From NCBI RefSeq assembly GCF_900101175.1, contig NZ_FNFQ01000001.1, positions 558,001 to 622,000 of the forward strand: a DNA stretch of 64,000 nt, read 5' to 3'. Of this stretch, positions 61,244-64,000 are shown piece by piece. This DNA is from Stenotrophomonas pavanii (lineage in GTDB: Bacteria; Pseudomonadota; Gammaproteobacteria; Xanthomonadales; Xanthomonadaceae). The notes under the pieces are model-generated. The model was not told where the DNA came from. It saw only the letters and a list, made by a program, of their open reading frames with translations, and did not search any database. Position 1 is the stretch's first letter. The number at the start of each line of letters is the position of its first letter. Both the position numbers and the translations under genes were made by a program.

Positions 61244-63400
61244 TCAGCCGAGGCGACGCGCCTCGCTCACGCCCGGCAGCGCATCGAGCTTGCCCAGCAG
61301 GGTCGACAGCTGGCCGTAATCGCTCACCTTCAGCCGCAGCCGCAGGTGCGCACGGCCGCTGTTGCGCACGTTGTCGCTGTGGATGTCGAGCACGTAAGCG
61401 TCCTCCTGGGCGATCAGGTTGGTGATGTCCTTCAGCAGCCAGCGGCGGTCGACGGCGTCGACCACCACGTCCACTTCATAGCCACCGCCGGCCTGGCCCC
61501 ATTCCACCGGCAGGATGCGCTGCGGGCTGGTGGCCGCCAACCGGGCCAGCGCTGCACAGTCTGCACGATGCACGGTGACACCCCGGCTACGGGTCAGGTA
61601 GCCGACGATCGGCTCGCCGGCCACCGGTTGGCAGCAGCGTGCCAGCTGCACCAGCAGGTTGCCCACGCCCTGCACCGTGAACTTCGATTTGCCCAGATTC
61701 TCGCGACGCGCGGTCGGCCGCGGCAGGGTCGGCGCCGGCGGCGGCTGGCTTGCGGCGCGCTCCGCCTCCAGCAGCGCGCGGCTGACCTGGTTCGGGCCGG
61801 TATCGCCCAGCGCCACCTGGATGTACAGGTCATCGACGCTATCGGCATGGAATTTCTTTGCCGCGATGGCGAGGTCCGAGTGCTGCAGGCCCAGCCGCTT
61901 CAGTTCGCGCTCGAGCAGCTCGCGGCCGGCCTGCACGTTGCGCGCACGGTCCAGCTTGTGGAACCAGCTGCGCACCTTTTCGCGCGAGCGGTTGCTGGCC
62001 AGGAAGCCGTTGGCCGGCATCAGCCAGTCGCGACGGGGGTCGGCCTCCTTGCCGGTCAGGATCTCGACGCGGTCGCCACTGCGCAGGCGATAGGTCAGCG
62101 GCACGATGCGGCCGTTGACCTTGGCACCGCGGCAGCGGTGGCCGACCATGGTGTGCACCTGGTAGGCGAAATCAAGCGGGGTGGCGCCCTGCGGCAGGTC
62201 CAGCACCTCGTCCTTCGGGCTCAGTGCATAGACCCGGTCCTCGGTCAGCTCGGCATCGAGCGCCCCGGCCAGTTCATTGCCCTGCCCGTCCTGGGCCTGC
62301 TCCAGCAGCTGGCGCATCCAGGTGATCTTGCGATCGAAGGCCTTCTCGGCACCCTTGCCGCCTTCCTTGTACTTCCAGTGCGCGGCGACGCCCAGCTCGG
62401 CCTGCGAGTGCATTTCATGGGTCCGGATCTGCACTTCGATGGTGCGCCCTTCCGGACCGACCACCGCAGTGTGCAGCGAGCGGTAGTCGTTGGCCTTGGG
62501 CCGTGCGATGTAGTCGTCGAACTCACTCGGTACCGGTGCCCACAGTGCGTGCACCACGCCCAGCGCGGCATAGCAGGCAGCGACATCGTCGACCATCACC
62601 CGCACTGCGCGGATGTCATAGAGCTGGTCGAAGGCCAACCGCTTCTTCTGCATCTTCCGCCAGATGCTGTAGATGTGCTTCGGCCGGCCACTCACTTCGG
62701 CCTTGATGCCCTGCGCGACCAGTTCGCGCGACAGCACCTTCTTGACGTTCTCGACGTAACGCTCGCGGGCGATGCGGGTTTCGTCCACCTCGCGGGCGAT
62801 GCGGCGGTAGGTCTCCGGTTCCAGGTGGCGGAACGCCAGATCCTCAAGCTCCCATTTCAGCTGCCAGATGCCCAGGCGGTTGGCCAGGGGTGCGTGGATG
62901 TCACGGGTCAGCTGCGCCAGTGCGCGGCGCTGCCCGTCGTCCAGCTTGTCGGCTGCACGCATCCGCGCCAGCTGGCGTGCCAGCAGGATCGGCACCACGC
63001 GCAGGTCACGGATGATCGCCAGCAGCAACCGGCGCAGGCCTTCACTGTTGCGCCCGGCCTCGCGGCCGGCATGCAGTGCCCACACCGGATCGGCGGCATC
63101 CTGGCCGTCGAGCAGGCCGATCACCGCCGCCTTGTGGTTGCCCAGCGGCAGCTGGTCCAGGCTGGCACGCAGGCCCGGCAGGTCAAACAGCAAGGCGGCC
63201 ACCACCGCGCCTTCGTCGGCCGAGAGCATCGCCAGCGCGTCGAGGGTGTCGCCCAGTACCGACCAGGTGGCACGCATCTGGTGGTCGCACGCTGGCGCTT
63301 CCCAGTGCTCGCGCAGGGCCTGGCGCAGCGGAGCAGGCAGCACCGCTGCCGAAGGACGGTTCAACAAGGCATCCAGGCCGGGGACGGAAGCGCGGTTCAC
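61244..63400 (-). CDS. relA: (p)ppGpp synthetase RelA
   Basis: 718 residues starting at GTG 63400. The N-terminal hydrolase domain is degenerate: the HD and ED metal residues of SpoT are absent (VVAALLFDLPGLRASLDQLPLGNHKAAVIGL), so this is the synthesis-only RelA type. The synthetase domain has YDIRAVRVMVDD, KANDYRSLHTAVVGPEGRTIEVQIRTHEMHSQAELGVAAHWKYKEG. TGS (VYALSPKDEVLDLPQGATPLDFAYQVHT), zinc-finger and C-terminal ACT (VVDAVDRRWLLKDITNLIAQEDAYVLDIH) domains follow. It makes (p)ppGpp on ribosomes stalled by amino-acid starvation. Confidence 0.96.
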   Translation of the reverse strand: MNRASVPGLDALLNRPSAAVLPAPLRQALREHWEAPACDHQMRATWSVLGDTLDALAMLSADEGAVVAALLFDLPGLRASLDQLPLGNHKAAVIGLLDGQDAADPVWALHAGREAGRNSEGLRRLLLAIIRDLRVVPILLARQLARMRAADKLDDGQRRALAQLTRDIHAPLANRLGIWQLKWELEDLAFRHLEPETYRRIAREVDETRIARERYVENVKKVLSRELVAQGIKAEVSGRPKHIYSIWRKMQKKRLAFDQLYDIRAVRVMVDDVAACYAALGVVHALWAPVPSEFDDYIARPKANDYRSLHTAVVGPEGRTIEVQIRTHEMHSQAELGVAAHWKYKEGGKGAEKAFDRKITWMRQLLEQAQDGQGNELAGALDAELTEDRVYALSPKDEVLDLPQGATPLDFAYQVHTMVGHRCRGAKVNGRIVPLTYRLRSGDRVEILTGKEADPRRDWLMPANGFLASNRSREKVRSWFHKLDRARNVQAGRELLERELKRLGLQHSDLAIAAKKFHADSVDDLYIQVALGDTGPNQVSRALLEAERAASQPPPAPTLPRPTARRENLGKSKFTVQGVGNLLVQLARCCQPVAGEPIVGYLTRSRGVTVHRADCAALARLAATSPQRILPVEWGQAGGGYEVDVVVDAVDRRWLLKDITNLIAQEDAYVLDIHSDNVRNSGRAHLRLRLKVSDYGQLSTLLGKLDALPGVSEARRLG

Positions 63401-63530
63401 AGCATCGAGCAGGCAAGACAGAGGGCCCTACACTAGCGCCGGTACCGTTCAGGGACAATCACTGCGGCCACCACCACCCGGCATGAGGACATGCCGCTAC
63501 ACTCGCGAACATACCCAGGAGAGACCCGCC

Positions 63531-64000
63531 ATGCCTTCGATTGCCCCGCGCGTCCGTCCACGGCTGCTGGCCTGTGCCGCCGTGCTGCTGTCCCTGTCCG
63601 CGCCTGCGCTGGCCCAGCGCGTGGTGGAGGGCGATCTGCAGCAGCAGATGTCGCCCGCCGAGTTCAAGGCCGCCGGCCTGGACAAGCTCAGTGCCGGTGA
63701 ACTGGCCACGCTCAACCGCTGGCTGCAGGGCAAGGTCGAGGCGGCCACCACCCAGGCCGTCGCCGCCGCGCGCGAAGAAGGCCGCCAGGAAGTGATCAAG
63801 AAGAACCGCGGCTTCCTCGACTTCGGCAGCAGCGAGCCGATCGAAAGCCACCTGCAGGGCGAGTTCCGTGGCTTCGGCCAGGGCCGCCGCTACGTGTTGC
63901 AGAACGGCCAGGAATGGGAGCAGATCGATGCCACGCAGTACTCCGGCGGCCGCAAGGATGCCCCGAAGGTCAGCATGCGCCCGGGCGTGATGGGCGCCTG
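63531..64000 (+). CDS. Secreted protein of unknown function, partial (runs off the right edge)
   Basis: The first 156 residues are visible. A good AGGAGA ribosome site precedes ATG 63531. A signal peptide (LLACAAVLLSLSAPALA, cleavage near residue 28) is followed by a polar stretch with a helical segment (FKAAGLDKLSAGELATLNRWLQGKVEAATTQAVAAAREEGRQEVIKK) and then a beta-rich part (GEFRGFGQGRRYVLQNGQEWEQIDATQYSGG). I recognise no named family; the end is outside the window. It is divergent from relA with 130 bp between starts. Confidence 0.75.
   Translation, partial: MPSIAPRVRPRLLACAAVLLSLSAPALAQRVVEGDLQQQMSPAEFKAAGLDKLSAGELATLNRWLQGKVEAATTQAVAAAREEGRQEVIKKNRGFLDFGSSEPIESHLQGEFRGFGQGRRYVLQNGQEWEQIDATQYSGGRKDAPKVSMRPGVMGA

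Overview
The window reads as chromosomal DNA of a high-GC gammaproteobacterium of the Xanthomonadaceae, most likely Stenotrophomonas (S. maltophilia complex). The basis is GC-rich third codon positions throughout, Xanthomonadaceae-like gene order (gshB-tonB beside pilG; a pil-chp cluster in the pilG-H-I-J-chpA-chpB-chpC arrangement), a large TonB-dependent receptor, and many short stem-loop repeats ending in GTAG that resemble the SMAG repeats described for S. maltophilia. No rRNA, tRNA, prophage, transposase or CRISPR was seen.

Layout. 1-2.4 kb: leftward methionine genes metX-metB behind a SAM-I (S-box) riboswitch. 2.4-8 kb: rightward M23 peptidase, prfC (RF3), a hemolysin-III/PAQR membrane protein and an AsmA-family protein. 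8.3-10.6 kb: leftward CBS protein, GtrB-type glycosyltransferase and mtgA, divergent from hslO. 11.6-15.8 kb: a secreted protein of unknown function and a TonB-dependent receptor. 15.9-20.6 kb: a tetR regulator divergent from an alpha/beta hydrolase-fadE pair, then a DUF4442 protein. 21.1-24.5 kb: a DUF1304 protein, an MFS/NTP-transporter-like protein and a serine beta-lactamase-like hydrolase. 24.7-27.1 kb: an SDR protein, a LysR regulator and a histone-H1-like Lys/Ala protein. 27.9-34 kb, mostly leftward: gcvH, gcvT, nfeD, qmcA, DUF962, ynfA, mazG, cysQ, nudE. 34.1-36.2 kb: bioA-rsmE. 36.2-36.9 kb: a tandem array of gene-end fragments and SMAG dimers. 36.9-48.9 kb: the leftward pil-chp chemosensory operon for type IV pili. 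49.1-51 kb: gshB-tonB. 51.2-57.5 kb: tsaB, a DinG/YoaA helicase, a lipoprotein and mrcB (PBP1b). 57.5-64 kb: a GT2-GT4 fusion glycosyltransferase, a TPR-like membrane protein, relA and the start of a secreted protein.

How the genes work together. Several tight units are visible from overlapping stop/start codons: metX/metB, hydrolase/fadE, nudE/cysQ/mazG/ynfA, qmcA/nfeD, gshB/tonB and pilG to chpC. Most genes are housekeeping: methionine synthesis, glycine cleavage, nucleotide clean-up, cell wall synthesis, the stringent response and twitching control.

The unusual content lies mainly between genes. A family of about 100-bp hairpin elements shares a loop but has different, self-complementary arms. 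They occur as divergent pairs in three gaps and singly in a fourth, often beside stop codons. The rsmE/chpC junction is amplified in tandem. A pair of palindromic operators overlaps a predicted leaderless promoter. The CheB-like protein of the pil-chp operon lacks catalytic residues, and no pilK lies in the operon.
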